NCBI RefSeq assembly: GCF_025144665.1
Contig: NZ_CP102294.1
Location: forward strand, 1,736,001 to 1,800,000
Direction: 5' to 3'
Length of the DNA: 64,000 nucleotides
DNA from: Alistipes ihumii AP11
Lineage (GTDB): Bacteria; Bacteroidota; Bacteroidia; Bacteroidales; Rikenellaceae
Made by a program: the position numbers and the translations under genes
The notes under the pieces: model-generated
The model's input: only the letters and a program-made list of their open reading frames with translations
Databases searched by the model: none
Told to the model about the DNA's origin: nothing
Part shown: positions 53,242-62,291 of the stretch, piece by piece
Position numbering within the stretch: position 1 is the stretch's first letter
How the letters are laid out: each line of letters opens with the position of its first letter

Positions 53242-53272
53242 ATTGCAGATAATCAAGAAAACGCTATCTTTG
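53242..53272 (+). promoter_or_regulatory. promoter of tRNA-Leu
   Basis: ATTG (53242-53245), 19 nt, TATCTTTG (53265-53272), 24 nt before the tRNA 5' end. Confidence 0.65.
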
Positions 53273-53296
53273 CCCTCTGAACGCGCCGCGTCTCAG

Positions 53297-53378
53297 GCCC
53301 GGATGGCGGAATCGGTAGACGCGCTGGTCTCAAACACCAGTGGAGCAATCCGTGCCGGTTCGATCCCGGCTCCGGGTA
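53297..53378 (+). tRNA. tRNA-Leu (anticodon CAA)
   Basis: Acceptor GCCCGGA/TCCGGGT pairs with one G:U. Anticodon stem CTGGT/ACCAG encloses CTCAAAC, giving anticodon CAA. A long variable arm (class II tRNA) and the T-loop GTTCGATCC are present. Discriminator A is at 53378; CCA is not encoded. Apparent mobile-element DNA begins downstream. Confidence 0.93.
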
Positions 53379-53387
53379 CTTTTTGAA

Positions 53388-53426
53388 AACCTCAATGATT
53401 TGGTTTACAAGTTATTGAGGTTTTTT
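53388..53426 (+). terminator. terminator of tRNA-Leu
   Basis: AACCTCAAT pairs with ATTGAGGTT across a 17-nt loop, and a T-run follows that begins in the right arm (53421-53426). Confidence 0.75.
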
Positions 53427-53566
53427 ATTTTTCTGTTTTGGGCAAAATTCGGGCACTTTATAGAATTGATTGCAAAAATTTAAGAAATTTTTCAAAAATC
53501 ATGAAATAATCCTCGCGATTTTTGAATCTTACCGCTTCAAACTTTACTAAAGCTAACATCTTTCTG

Positions 53567-54880
53567 TTACTGTAATTTCCCTATGCTGCGCAAATATTCC
53601 GTTTCGTAGATTCTATATTGCGTTTGCGCCTCGATTAGATTGCTTTCGGCCTGCTGCCACTGCGACTGGGCGTCCAAGAGGTCGGTCAGCGGGGACATCG
53701 ACGCTGCGTAGCGGTTCCGCATCACACGTAGATTTTCCTCGGCCTGCTGCAACCCTTTTTCCGCTGTCAGAATAAGCCTGTAACCATCCTGCACATTACG
53801 AATCGCCTGCTGCACTTCGATATTGAGCAGTTTGGTATTCTTTTGCAGGTCGAGTTCGGCGTTTCGCAATTCATACTGCGCTTTACGCACCTTCTTGCGG
53901 CTCTCGCCCCAATGGAAAATCGGAATCTTCACGGAGAGCATGGCCATCCCCATTCCATCGCGGAACTCCTGTGAAAAGGGAACCATCGTGCTGCCGGCAT
54001 CGGTCATACCGTTGAGCTTGATGTTGCCATAATACATGTAATTGACCCCCAGCCCCACCGTGGGCAGCATGTCGGCCCGGGCCATACGGATCTGCTCCTT
54101 TTCGGCCGCAACCTGTTTTTCGAGCAGAAGCAGTTCGGGACGGGAATGTATGTCCGATGCGAGCCGGCCCGGTTGCGAAACAACGAATGTCGTATCAACC
54201 GCTTCTATTCGCGTGTCAAAATCGGCACCCACAATCCGGCATAACGACATCCGGCACAGATCAGCCCCATTTTGCACCTTTTGCAACTGGTAGTGTAGCT
54301 CGGTACGTTTGGCTTCGATACGCAGCAGGTCGTTTTCGGTGGCCATGCCCGCCGTGAGTGCCGTTTCCGTCTGTCGGTAGAGCGTATCCATTTGGGTGCA
54401 ATAGCTTTCCAGCATTTGCACCTTGCGCCCTACGGCAATGTATGTCCAATAGGCATTGTCGGCCTCGACAAGTACGTCCATGCGTGTCATGCGGAACTTT
54501 TCGGCGGCAGCCTCTTCGCCAATACGGGCCAGTCGATGCCCGGTCGTAATCTTGCCTCCCGTATAAATCGGCTGTGTCAGATTGATACCGGCCATGTAAG
54601 TGCCGCGCATACGCAGTTCCATACCCATCATGTCCATATCGGGCAGCATGTAGGCCCCTGTGGCCGAGCCCTCTATATTTGGGAGAAAGGCTGTGGTGGC
54701 GATTTTGCGATCGAGTTCCGCCTGTCGGATCGCATTGTCCGCCTGCTGCAGTTCTTCGCTGTGCGACAGTGCCATCTTGCGGCATTCAGCCTGTGTGAGC
54801 CGCAAGGATTGTTGTGCCGAAACACTTGCGATCGAACACAGAACGGCACAGCACGAAATAACTATATTTTTCTTGTTCAT
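53567..54880 (-). CDS. TolC-family outer-membrane channel of RND system
   Basis: A 437-residue protein with a signal peptide (residues 1-22, 'SIASVSAQ'). The duplicated TolC helical repeats start at 'LRLTQAECRKMALSHSEEL' and about residue 225, with a barrel strand region near 'GINLTQPIYTGGK'. It is the last gene of the adaptor-pump-TolC operon, 5 nt after the pump gene. Codon use is less GC-rich than in the chromosome to the left. Only about 140 nt of AT-rich DNA separate its end from the tRNA-Leu terminator. Confidence 0.88.
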   Translation of the reverse strand: MNKKNIVISCCAVLCSIASVSAQQSLRLTQAECRKMALSHSEELQQADNAIRQAELDRKIATTAFLPNIEGSATGAYMLPDMDMMGMELRMRGTYMAGINLTQPIYTGGKITTGHRLARIGEEAAAEKFRMTRMDVLVEADNAYWTYIAVGRKVQMLESYCTQMDTLYRQTETALTAGMATENDLLRIEAKRTELHYQLQKVQNGADLCRMSLCRIVGADFDTRIEAVDTTFVVSQPGRLASDIHSRPELLLLEKQVAAEKEQIRMARADMLPTVGLGVNYMYYGNIKLNGMTDAGSTMVPFSQEFRDGMGMAMLSVKIPIFHWGESRKKVRKAQYELRNAELDLQKNTKLLNIEVQQAIRNVQDGYRLILTAEKGLQQAEENLRVMRNRYAASMSPLTDLLDAQSQWQQAESNLIEAQTQYRIYETEYLRSIGKLQ

Positions 54881-54885
54881 TTGCT

Positions 54886-57800
54886 TTATATGTTAGAAGG
54901 TTTACGGATACGGAACAATGCCGTATAGAACAGAGGCAGCAAGACGAGCGTGATGATTGTACCCACCGTGAGACCGCCCATGATTGTGATGGCCATCGAA
55001 CTGTACATCGGGTCACCGACCAAAGGGATCATGCCGACGATGGTGGTCAGCGAAGCCATTAGCACGGGCCGTACGCGCGACACGGTGGCCTCCACCACGG
55101 CGGTATAGGGTGCCGCTTTCTCTTCGGTCTGGAGCCGGCCTATTTCATCGACCAGCACGATGGCGTTCTTGACCATCATGCCGATAAGTCCCAACATGCC
55201 GATAATGGCCATAAAGGTCATCGGCTGCCCGCTGAGCAGCAATGAAGGCGTGATGCCGCAGAACACGAACGGGAAGCAGAGCAGGATCAGAATGACTTTG
55301 CGCCAGTCATTGAAAAGCAGCAGCAAAATGGCCAGAATGAGAAAGACGGTTATCGGCACGAATTTCATCAGGTTGCCGATGGCCTCGCCCTGCACCTCGC
55401 CCTCGCCGACCCAGCGCATCGTATAGCCGTCGGGCAGCGGAATGGCTTCTATTTCATCCCGAATGGAACTGACCGCCTTTGCCGGAGTCGCATACGGATT
55501 GTCGGGGTTGGGATCGCACTCCGCCTCAATAACCCGCTGTCCATTAAGGCGCAGTACAAGATCTTCGTCCCAATCGAGCCGCAGGTCATCGATGACGGTT
55601 CCGAGCGGCATGGCCCGGAATACCTTGTCCTGCAATTCGCTCATCGCTTTGCCTCCGGAGAGTGCGCTTTGCAATTCCTCGTTGGATAGGTGCACATTCA
55701 TCATGCTCCAGACCGGTATTTCATTGAGGTTTTTAATGCGGCTGCCGTCTTCATTGCGGACCTGCAGATTCAGCATCACCATGCGTTCCTGATCGTTCAG
55801 CACACCGACGGGCATTCCGTCAGTCGCAGCCAATAAAGCGTTGGCCACGTCGCTGCGTTCAATGCCGGATCGCAGGGCGTTCTGCTTCATGTATTCGGCT
55901 ACGAGGGCTTTGCCTGCCGGTTTCCAGCTATTCTGTACCGAATAGGCATCTATATAGGGAGAGCGGCGCATAATCTCTTCGGCCTGTGCACTCAAACGGC
56001 GCAGCACGGCAGGATCGGGGCCGGCAAACTCTACCTCGATCGTGTGCGAAGTAGAGATGGAAAAGTTGTATTTGCGGATGCGGATGTAGGCATCGGGATA
56101 TTGTTCACGGAGCTGCCGGCGTACCGCAGGGATTTGTTCCAACACGGTATTATAATCCTCGCAGTCCACGATGAGCTCGCCGTAGCAGTCGCCGCCCGAA
56201 GTCATCGGACGCACCAGACAATAGTGGGCCGGCGCACTCCCCTGACTGACAGCCACCCGTTCGATGGCGGGATTCTCTTCGAGCCGGTCGCTCATTTCCA
56301 GCAGCCGGTCGCGCACCTTGTCCGCATCGGTCGCCGAAGGGAAAAAACACTCGACGACAAACTGTTTGTAATCGAAGTCAGGGAAGAACAAGTTCTTCAC
56401 CTTCGTCATCCCGAAGATGCAGAGAGCCAACAGGGAAAAAGCCACAGCGATGGTCGTCTTTTTGTAGCTGATTAAAAAGCCGATGGCACGGCGGACAAAG
56501 CGATGCACGGGAGAGTTCATGATCGCACCAGAACCGTTTCCGACCGTTTTCTCCCGCTTCGGCAGCCATGACTTGGCGCAGACGGGAACCTGCACCAAAG
56601 CCAGTACCCAGCTTGCCAGCAGGCTGACGCACAGCACCAAAAAGAGGTCGCCGGCATATTCTCCCGCCGTATCGGGCGAAAGATAGACGCAGAGGAACGT
56701 CGAGGCGGCGATAACGGTTGCCCCCAACAGCGGCAGGGCCGTATTGCGGCCTATACGATACAGATAGGTTTTAGGGCCGAGACCCCGTTTCTTGTCGATC
56801 AGGATACCGTCCATGATGACCACGGCATTATCTACCAGCATTCCCATCGCCACGATGAACGCGCCGAGCGAGATGCGTTGCAGCGTCGTGCCGCAGACGA
56901 GCAGAATCGGGAAAGACACGGCGACCGTCAGCACCAGTCCGAAACCGATAATCAGGCCGCTGCGCAGTCCCATCGTGAAAACAAGCACCAGAATGACGAT
57001 GACGACCGACTCGACGAGATTCCACATAAAAGAAGAGATGGCTTCGTTTACTTTGTCGGGCTGGAAGAAAATCTTTTCGGCATGGAATCCCGCCGGAACG
57101 TTTTTCATCGCTTCGGCCAGTTTGACATCGACAGCCGCACCCACGTCGGGGACGATGGCCGATGACTCCATCGCCATGCAGATGGCGAGCGCCGGTTGTC
57201 CGTTCACGAAAAATCCGTTGCGCTGCGGTTCCGCAAAAGCACGCTCCACGCGGGCGATATCGCCGAGGCGCATTGTTTTACCGTCCAGCGTTCGGATTTG
57301 CAAATTGCGGATGTCCTCCTCGTTTTCGACCGCCGAATCAACGTAGATCGCAATTCGTTCGTCGCCGCTGCGATATTTTCCCGCATCGACCGTCTTGCCT
57401 GCCGCCTGCAAGGTCGACATGATTTGCGTGGGAACGATTCCGTTTCTGGCGATCTGCTCTTTGGAGAGCACGATGTTGATTACTTCGTCGCGGTTGCCGA
57501 TGATATTGATCCGCTTGACCCCTTTCACGCCGAGCAACTCGCGGCGGAGATATTTGGCGTATTTATACATTTCGGGATAGTCGTACCCATCGGCTGTCAG
57601 TGCATAGAAAATGCCGTATACATCCATCATGTCATCCACCACTACCGGGCTGTAACAACCTTGCGGCAGACGCGAAGCCGCATCGTTTACCTTGCGGCGC
57701 AACAGGTCGAAATGCTGTTCCAACTCTTTTTCCAGCACCGTCATCTGGAACTCGACGGTGAACATCGCAGAGCCGTTCTGACATTCGGTCTTTACCTTTT

Positions 57801-58032
57801 TTACATTGGGCAGCGCCCGCAGTTCGTCTTCCATTATTTGGGCGACTTTCAGCTCCATTTCGTGTGCGCCGGCTCCCGGCCATGCAACCACCACCATTGC
57901 TTGTTTGGCCGATACGGCAGGGTCTTCCAGCTTAGGCATCTGCACGAATGCGAGTACGCCGGCAACGAGGATCGCTGCCATGAGCGACCAGAACAGCACC
58001 GGCCGCCGCATGAAAAATTCAGTCATTTTCAT
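54886..58032 (-). CDS. RND-superfamily efflux pump, inner-membrane subunit
   Basis: A 1048-residue pump with the RND layout: helix 1 at about 10-28, a large periplasmic loop (about 35-330), six helices, a second loop (about 565-860) and five more helices. The segment 'GAFIVAMGMLVDNAVVIMDGI' contains the proton-relay Asp pair region of helix 4. It is an AcrB/MdtB-like, proton-driven exporter working as a trimer with the adaptor and TolC encoded beside it. Its ATG overlaps the adaptor stop by 1 nt. The substrates are unknown (drugs, bile salts or metals are possible). Confidence 0.92.
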   Translation of the reverse strand: MKMTEFFMRRPVLFWSLMAAILVAGVLAFVQMPKLEDPAVSAKQAMVVVAWPGAGAHEMELKVAQIMEDELRALPNVKKVKTECQNGSAMFTVEFQMTVLEKELEQHFDLLRRKVNDAASRLPQGCYSPVVVDDMMDVYGIFYALTADGYDYPEMYKYAKYLRRELLGVKGVKRINIIGNRDEVINIVLSKEQIARNGIVPTQIMSTLQAAGKTVDAGKYRSGDERIAIYVDSAVENEEDIRNLQIRTLDGKTMRLGDIARVERAFAEPQRNGFFVNGQPALAICMAMESSAIVPDVGAAVDVKLAEAMKNVPAGFHAEKIFFQPDKVNEAISSFMWNLVESVVIVILVLVFTMGLRSGLIIGFGLVLTVAVSFPILLVCGTTLQRISLGAFIVAMGMLVDNAVVIMDGILIDKKRGLGPKTYLYRIGRNTALPLLGATVIAASTFLCVYLSPDTAGEYAGDLFLVLCVSLLASWVLALVQVPVCAKSWLPKREKTVGNGSGAIMNSPVHRFVRRAIGFLISYKKTTIAVAFSLLALCIFGMTKVKNLFFPDFDYKQFVVECFFPSATDADKVRDRLLEMSDRLEENPAIERVAVSQGSAPAHYCLVRPMTSGGDCYGELIVDCEDYNTVLEQIPAVRRQLREQYPDAYIRIRKYNFSISTSHTIEVEFAGPDPAVLRRLSAQAEEIMRRSPYIDAYSVQNSWKPAGKALVAEYMKQNALRSGIERSDVANALLAATDGMPVGVLNDQERMVMLNLQVRNEDGSRIKNLNEIPVWSMMNVHLSNEELQSALSGGKAMSELQDKVFRAMPLGTVIDDLRLDWDEDLVLRLNGQRVIEAECDPNPDNPYATPAKAVSSIRDEIEAIPLPDGYTMRWVGEGEVQGEAIGNLMKFVPITVFLILAILLLLFNDWRKVILILLCFPFVFCGITPSLLLSGQPMTFMAIIGMLGLIGMMVKNAIVLVDEIGRLQTEEKAAPYTAVVEATVSRVRPVLMASLTTIVGMIPLVGDPMYSSMAITIMGGLTVGTIITLVLLPLFYTALFRIRKPSNI

Positions 58033-59093
58033 TACAGCAATCCTCCTATATTGGTTTTGCTCGATTTTCCTACGACACGTACCCGTTCACCTTCTTGCAG
58101 GACATTCACTCCGGCGCGGACGATGCGTTCTTTGTCGGTCAGCCCTTCGATGACAACGGCACGACCTTCGTCGTCCGTTCCGCGCAGCACGACAGGACGT
58201 TTGGTCACGGTGGAATCCCGTTCGAATACCCACACGCACGGTTCGTTGCCGTCTGTATCGCGGAAGACGGCGCACAGCGGTATGGCGAACCCTGTAATGG
58301 AAGCCGTATCCGCGACAACGATCCCGATTTCGACATTCATGCCTGCCGTCAGCCGTTTGTCGGGCTGCCCGGCAAAGGTCAGGCGTAGCTGATAGAGCTG
58401 ATTGCCGTCGGCTTTGGGAGTGATGCTCGACAGTTTCATCGGAAATTCTTCTTCAATACCCGCTGCCTTACAATAAAAACGGGTGAAAAGGTCACGTTGT
58501 CTGTATTCGCCGGCCGGAATATCCGCTGCGACTTCCATGTGCGATACGTCCAGCAGGGTAAACAGCGCCGTACCGGCATCGACCATCTCCGCCGGAGAAA
58601 AGTTCACGGCCTGCACATACCCGTCGGTCGGCGCATACAGTTTCGTATAGTCGAGTTTGTTCTTGTTCACCTGCAACTGCACGCCCAGCTGCCGCAGACC
58701 AGCGACGGCCTTTTCATAATCGTTGGCCGAAACGCTCTTTTGGTCAAAAAGCTGCTTCGTGCGTCCTACTTCGTCTTTAAGTTGGTCGTACTGGATTTGC
58801 AGTGCCTCGACGCCCAGTCGATAATCTGCGTCGTCCAGCTCGGCAAGTAAAGTCCCCTGTCGGACATAATCGCCTTCGCGGACATGGATACGCTCGATCT
58901 GTCCGGCGGTTTTGAAGCCGAGGCTGATCGTGTGCGCTTCGCGGACGATGCCCGGATGGCTTATTACATGGGAGGCTTCCAACCGTACAGGTTCGGTCAG
59001 CGCAACACTCCGTATGGTGGAATTTTCGTGCGATGATTGGCCGCAGGCACAGAGCATTCCGATGACGACAACCATAGTAATCAATCTTTTCAT
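58032..59093 (-). CDS. RND efflux periplasmic adaptor lipoprotein
   Basis: A 353-residue adaptor with a lipoprotein signal (LCAC, Cys about 17). A lipoyl half comes first ('GFKTAGQIERIHVREGDYVRQG'), then a short alpha-hairpin (about 95-150), the second lipoyl half ('LYAPTDGYVQAV'), and beta-barrel and membrane-proximal domains. It joins pump and channel. It is the first gene of the operon and divergent from the AraC-type regulator gene. A near-consensus -7 box (GAACTTTG) lies about 40 nt upstream. Confidence 0.9.
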   Translation of the reverse strand: MKRLITMVVVIGMLCACGQSSHENSTIRSVALTEPVRLEASHVISHPGIVREAHTISLGFKTAGQIERIHVREGDYVRQGTLLAELDDADYRLGVEALQIQYDQLKDEVGRTKQLFDQKSVSANDYEKAVAGLRQLGVQLQVNKNKLDYTKLYAPTDGYVQAVNFSPAEMVDAGTALFTLLDVSHMEVAADIPAGEYRQRDLFTRFYCKAAGIEEEFPMKLSSITPKADGNQLYQLRLTFAGQPDKRLTAGMNVEIGIVVADTASITGFAIPLCAVFRDTDGNEPCVWVFERDSTVTKRPVVLRGTDDEGRAVVIEGLTDKERIVRAGVNVLQEGERVRVVGKSSKTNIGGLL

Positions 59094-59228
59094 GGTTCCG
59101 ATCTGTTTTTAATGATTGTTTTCTATTCCGCTGCAAAGTTCCCGATTTATCCGGCATGTCGCATCATCCAATGGAATGACATTTTGTTCTAATAGATTAC
59201 AAATCGTTCAAATAACAACTAAAACACC

Positions 59229-59236
59229 TAATTTTG
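59229..59236 (+). promoter_or_regulatory. -7 element of AraC-type regulator gene
   Basis: TAATTTTG, an exact -7 match, 27 nt before the start codon, in the divergent region shared with the efflux operon. The -33 position (about 59206) reads only GTTC. Confidence 0.4.
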
Positions 59237-59263
59237 TTTGTCGAAAGGTTAAATGCGAAGAAT

Positions 59264-60175
59264 ATGAAACAGGCTTATTGGGATTGGAATTTGGATTTGC
59301 TCTGGCTATCCGCAGAGAATACGGCTGTTCATTTGAACAAGGAGTTTATTCTGATCGACAATTTCGACGAGAGTCCGGAACAAGCAAACGCGGACTTGGA
59401 ATTTGTAAATCATCCGGTCAAACTCTCCTTTACAATCGCAATTTTTTGTCTGGCAGGGCGGATGTCGGTTCAAATCAACTTGCAGGAGTTCGAGCTCCGG
59501 GCTAATGACATTCTGATTGTTCTGGAGGGAGCCATTGGGGAATACCGGGGTATGAGCGACGATACCCGGATTGCCGTAATCGCTTTCGCGTCCGAATATT
59601 TCCAGACTGCGCTTCAAACCGACGCGACAATGTCTCTGCAACGCCGATTGTACGCTTCGCCTATTTGTCATCTGACGTCAGCAGCGATGGAGGAGACGAT
59701 GGCGATTTATCATCTGATGAAAGCGAAAATAGCGGAAACGGATAATCCGTTCCGCAAAGGGGCACTGCTCGGATATACGCAGGTACTTACTTATAATGCT
59801 TACAAATACCTGCTTGCAGCCGATTCCGGCGACGGGAAATTGAAAGAAAAAAGCGGCCGTCAGCAAGAGTTATACACACAATTTATCGAAGAGGTGCGGC
59901 AAAGCTACACGAAAGAACGCAGCATATCCTATTATGCAGGCAGGCTGTGCGTAACGCCCAAATATCTGTCGCAGATCGTTCGTAAAGTGAGCGGCCGGTT
60001 TGCCGGCGACTGGATTACCGATTACGTCATCCTCGAAGCGAAAGCCTTGCTCAAAAGCCGCAAATACACCATACAGCAGATAGCGGACAGATTGAATTTC
60101 GCCAACCAGTCCTTCTTCGGAAAGTATTTCAAGGAGAAGGTCGGATGCTCACCGTCGGAGTATCAAAAAACATAA
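59264..60175 (+). CDS. AraC-family transcriptional regulator
   Basis: A 303-residue regulator. The first about 190 residues are a ligand-sensing region with cupin-like strand patterns. The C-terminal 100 residues carry the double helix-turn-helix ('ISYYAGRLCVTPKYLSQIVRK' and 'TIQQIADRLNFANQSFFGKYFKE'; landmark 'FANQSFFGKYFK'). Start 59264 follows the promoter; an ATG at 59234 overlaps the -7 box. It is divergent from the RND efflux operon and is probably its local regulator. Confidence 0.88.
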   Translation: MKQAYWDWNLDLLWLSAENTAVHLNKEFILIDNFDESPEQANADLEFVNHPVKLSFTIAIFCLAGRMSVQINLQEFELRANDILIVLEGAIGEYRGMSDDTRIAVIAFASEYFQTALQTDATMSLQRRLYASPICHLTSAAMEETMAIYHLMKAKIAETDNPFRKGALLGYTQVLTYNAYKYLLAADSGDGKLKEKSGRQQELYTQFIEEVRQSYTKERSISYYAGRLCVTPKYLSQIVRKVSGRFAGDWITDYVILEAKALLKSRKYTIQQIADRLNFANQSFFGKYFKEKVGCSPSEYQKT

Positions 60176-60618
60176 ACCACCATACATTCAGCTTTTCTCG
60201 GAAAGCGTGCAGCCCATTCGTTTTTTCGTCCTAAATCATGCGAATGGGTTTGCCGGTGTTTTTCTGTCGTTCCAGATCTCGCCAAAGCCGCTTCACATAT
60301 ACTGTGAGGCATTTTTTGAATTTGTACGGCATGTTGTTTAATGGCGTTAAAAACAGATAGGACAACTTCCGAGCTAATATCAATTAGCAATGCAATGGCT
60401 GGGAGCATTTACATAAGAACACCTTTGAATTTCTTGATTTCACGACAGTTGTTTCGACAAATCCGGAAACAGGCAATTTTCTTCCTATTGGTACAACAAC
60501 TGATATGCCACCTGCCTATGTCCCTTTGCTGTTAGGTTATCTTTGACTTATATACTTTTACCTTGTTATATGTACCTGCATGACTCTTCCGGACAACTAT
60601 ATGCCATGCATTGCGTTG
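60176..60618. other. intergenic with possible coding remnant
   Basis: About 440 nt. From 60380 to 60546 one plus-strand frame without a start codon reads like a protein tail ('NTFEFLDFTTVVSTNPETGN...PAYVPLLLGYL', stop at about 60544). This may be the end of a lost gene. Nothing else is supported; the AraC and MobV genes converge here. Confidence 0.3.
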
Positions 60619-62073
60619 CTATTTCATTCTTATTCCCCGGCCCTGTTTTCGGTCTTTGATCTTGATTCCTATGTGTTCGAGAAATTCTTTTGCTTTTTGC
60701 CGGAACCACCTCAGGATCGGAATCCGGTCGATGAACAGTTGAAACCCTCCGGGGCCTTCTTCATCCCGCATGAGCCGGGCCTCCGAGTTTTCGACTTCAA
60801 AGTGCTGGGAATGTTCGTGCGAATATAGTTCTCCGGAGAAACGGACGGGTCGCATATTCACGAGATCGCGGGCCTGCCCGTTGGAGAATTCGAGCGAACG
60901 GCAATACTCTCCCCACCGGATAAGCTGGGGCGTATCGGGGAACCAACTGTAAATGCGGTCTATCTCACCTTGCAGTTTCCCGATGGTCTGCTGTGATTTC
61001 TGCTGCACTTCCAACAATCGGCGGCTGTGGTCGGCCTGCATGGTCTGCATCTGGGTTTGCAGGATCTCGATGGTTTCCTCGTGGGCGGCAACCTCTTGCC
61101 GCAATGCCCCGATCTGCTGTTCCTGCCTTTTGACTTTCGACGTTCCTACCAGCGAGCCGATACCCTCCACGATGTTGGAACCCACCTCCGCCGCCGCACT
61201 TTTCAGCTTTTCGGTTTTCAGTTCCCCTTTTACCGCCTTTAATTCTTGCTCGGTCGCTTCCAACTCGGCGGTTTTGTGTTCACGCATGGCCTTCGCCTGC
61301 TCGTAACCCGTCCGGGCCTCCTGTTCCTGTTGTTTCAGCCGTTCTACGGCCTGCCGTTTCTGTTCTTCGATACGGAGCAGTGCGTCGATGTTGTCCTGCA
61401 AATTCTTCTGCCCGGCTATGGCGTTGCGGTAAAACTCCTGCGTGGAGATATGGCGGGCGACCGATCCGTCGATACCGCGCTGTAACCCATATCCGGCCAT
61501 TGCCTCGGCATAGGTGTCCTGATATTCTTTCAATTTTACGCGCGACATTACATCGTCGTTACACAACCGGACGGCATCCGGGCTTTTCTTCCGGTATTTC
61601 TTTTTGCCGGGTTTGTCGGGGATTCTTTTCTCTTTGACCTTGCGACGCTCCCCCGTTACGATAGGTACGACCGCCGCATGGATATGCGGCGTCGATTCGT
61701 CCAGATGCAGAACGGCTGACACGACGTTATCCGCCCCGAAGGTCTTGTTCAGCCACGAGAGGTTATCGGCGCACCATTGGTAGAGTTTCCCTTCAGTCTC
61801 GATACGTTTCATATCTTCAGGCGATCCGGTGAGCATAACGCGGATTACCTTTACCTGGTTCTTTCCTATCTTTCGTGTCAGCCCGGCGTGTGCCAGCCGA
61901 TAATTGATTGCCTGCGTCCGGTCGGCCACGCCTTCCGGGAATGCGATCAGTTCCCGGTTCAGGTGCGTGCGCGAAAGGTCGGCATTCGGGGGCATCTGCG
62001 TCCGCGCGATGTGGGCTGTCATCGCCGCTTCGTTACTCGGCGACTTATCTAAATGCAATACTACGTATCCCAT
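60619..62073 (-). CDS. MobV-family relaxase
   Basis: A 484-residue mobilisation protein. The N-terminus 'MGYVVLHLDKS' and the metal-binding 'LHLDESTPHIHAAVVPI' motif (HxDExTPHxH) are those of MobV (Pre/Mob) relaxases. They nick oriT and stay attached to the transferred strand. Residues about 235-390 form a long coiled coil (Gln/Glu/Lys-rich). Start 62073 gives the canonical N-terminus. Transfer would rely on a helper conjugative element, since no type IV secretion genes are in view. Confidence 0.9.
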   Translation of the reverse strand: MGYVVLHLDKSPSNEAAMTAHIARTQMPPNADLSRTHLNRELIAFPEGVADRTQAINYRLAHAGLTRKIGKNQVKVIRVMLTGSPEDMKRIETEGKLYQWCADNLSWLNKTFGADNVVSAVLHLDESTPHIHAAVVPIVTGERRKVKEKRIPDKPGKKKYRKKSPDAVRLCNDDVMSRVKLKEYQDTYAEAMAGYGLQRGIDGSVARHISTQEFYRNAIAGQKNLQDNIDALLRIEEQKRQAVERLKQQEQEARTGYEQAKAMREHKTAELEATEQELKAVKGELKTEKLKSAAAEVGSNIVEGIGSLVGTSKVKRQEQQIGALRQEVAAHEETIEILQTQMQTMQADHSRRLLEVQQKSQQTIGKLQGEIDRIYSWFPDTPQLIRWGEYCRSLEFSNGQARDLVNMRPVRFSGELYSHEHSQHFEVENSEARLMRDEEGPGGFQLFIDRIPILRWFRQKAKEFLEHIGIKIKDRKQGRGIRMK

Positions 62074-62187
62074 ATATTTTTCTCTGTTTATGTGGTGAAC
62101 GATTCGGCTGCCGGAACTTCGGACGCGGGGAGCGTCCGGCGGTCGGAACAACCGCAGAGGGGGTGTCCAGCGGGGTTCTCCCTGCTG

Positions 62188-62247
62188 GCCTATTGGGGCT
62201 TTTTCCGCGTCGGCTTGGCGATGCGAAAAGAAAAAGCCCTAATAGGC
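62188..62247. repeat. 18-bp inverted repeat upstream of relaxase gene, oriT candidate
   Basis: The arm at 62188-62205 (GCCTATTGG...TTTTTC) pairs with 62230-62247 with one G:U-type mismatch over a 24-nt loop. It lies 115 nt upstream of the MobV start, where nic regions of mobilisable elements often lie. A terminator for the primase transcript is the alternative. Confidence 0.4.
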
Positions 62248-62291
62248 TATGGCTTTTCCGGGGGCGTAAATGCCGCGGGTACGTAGCGGGG

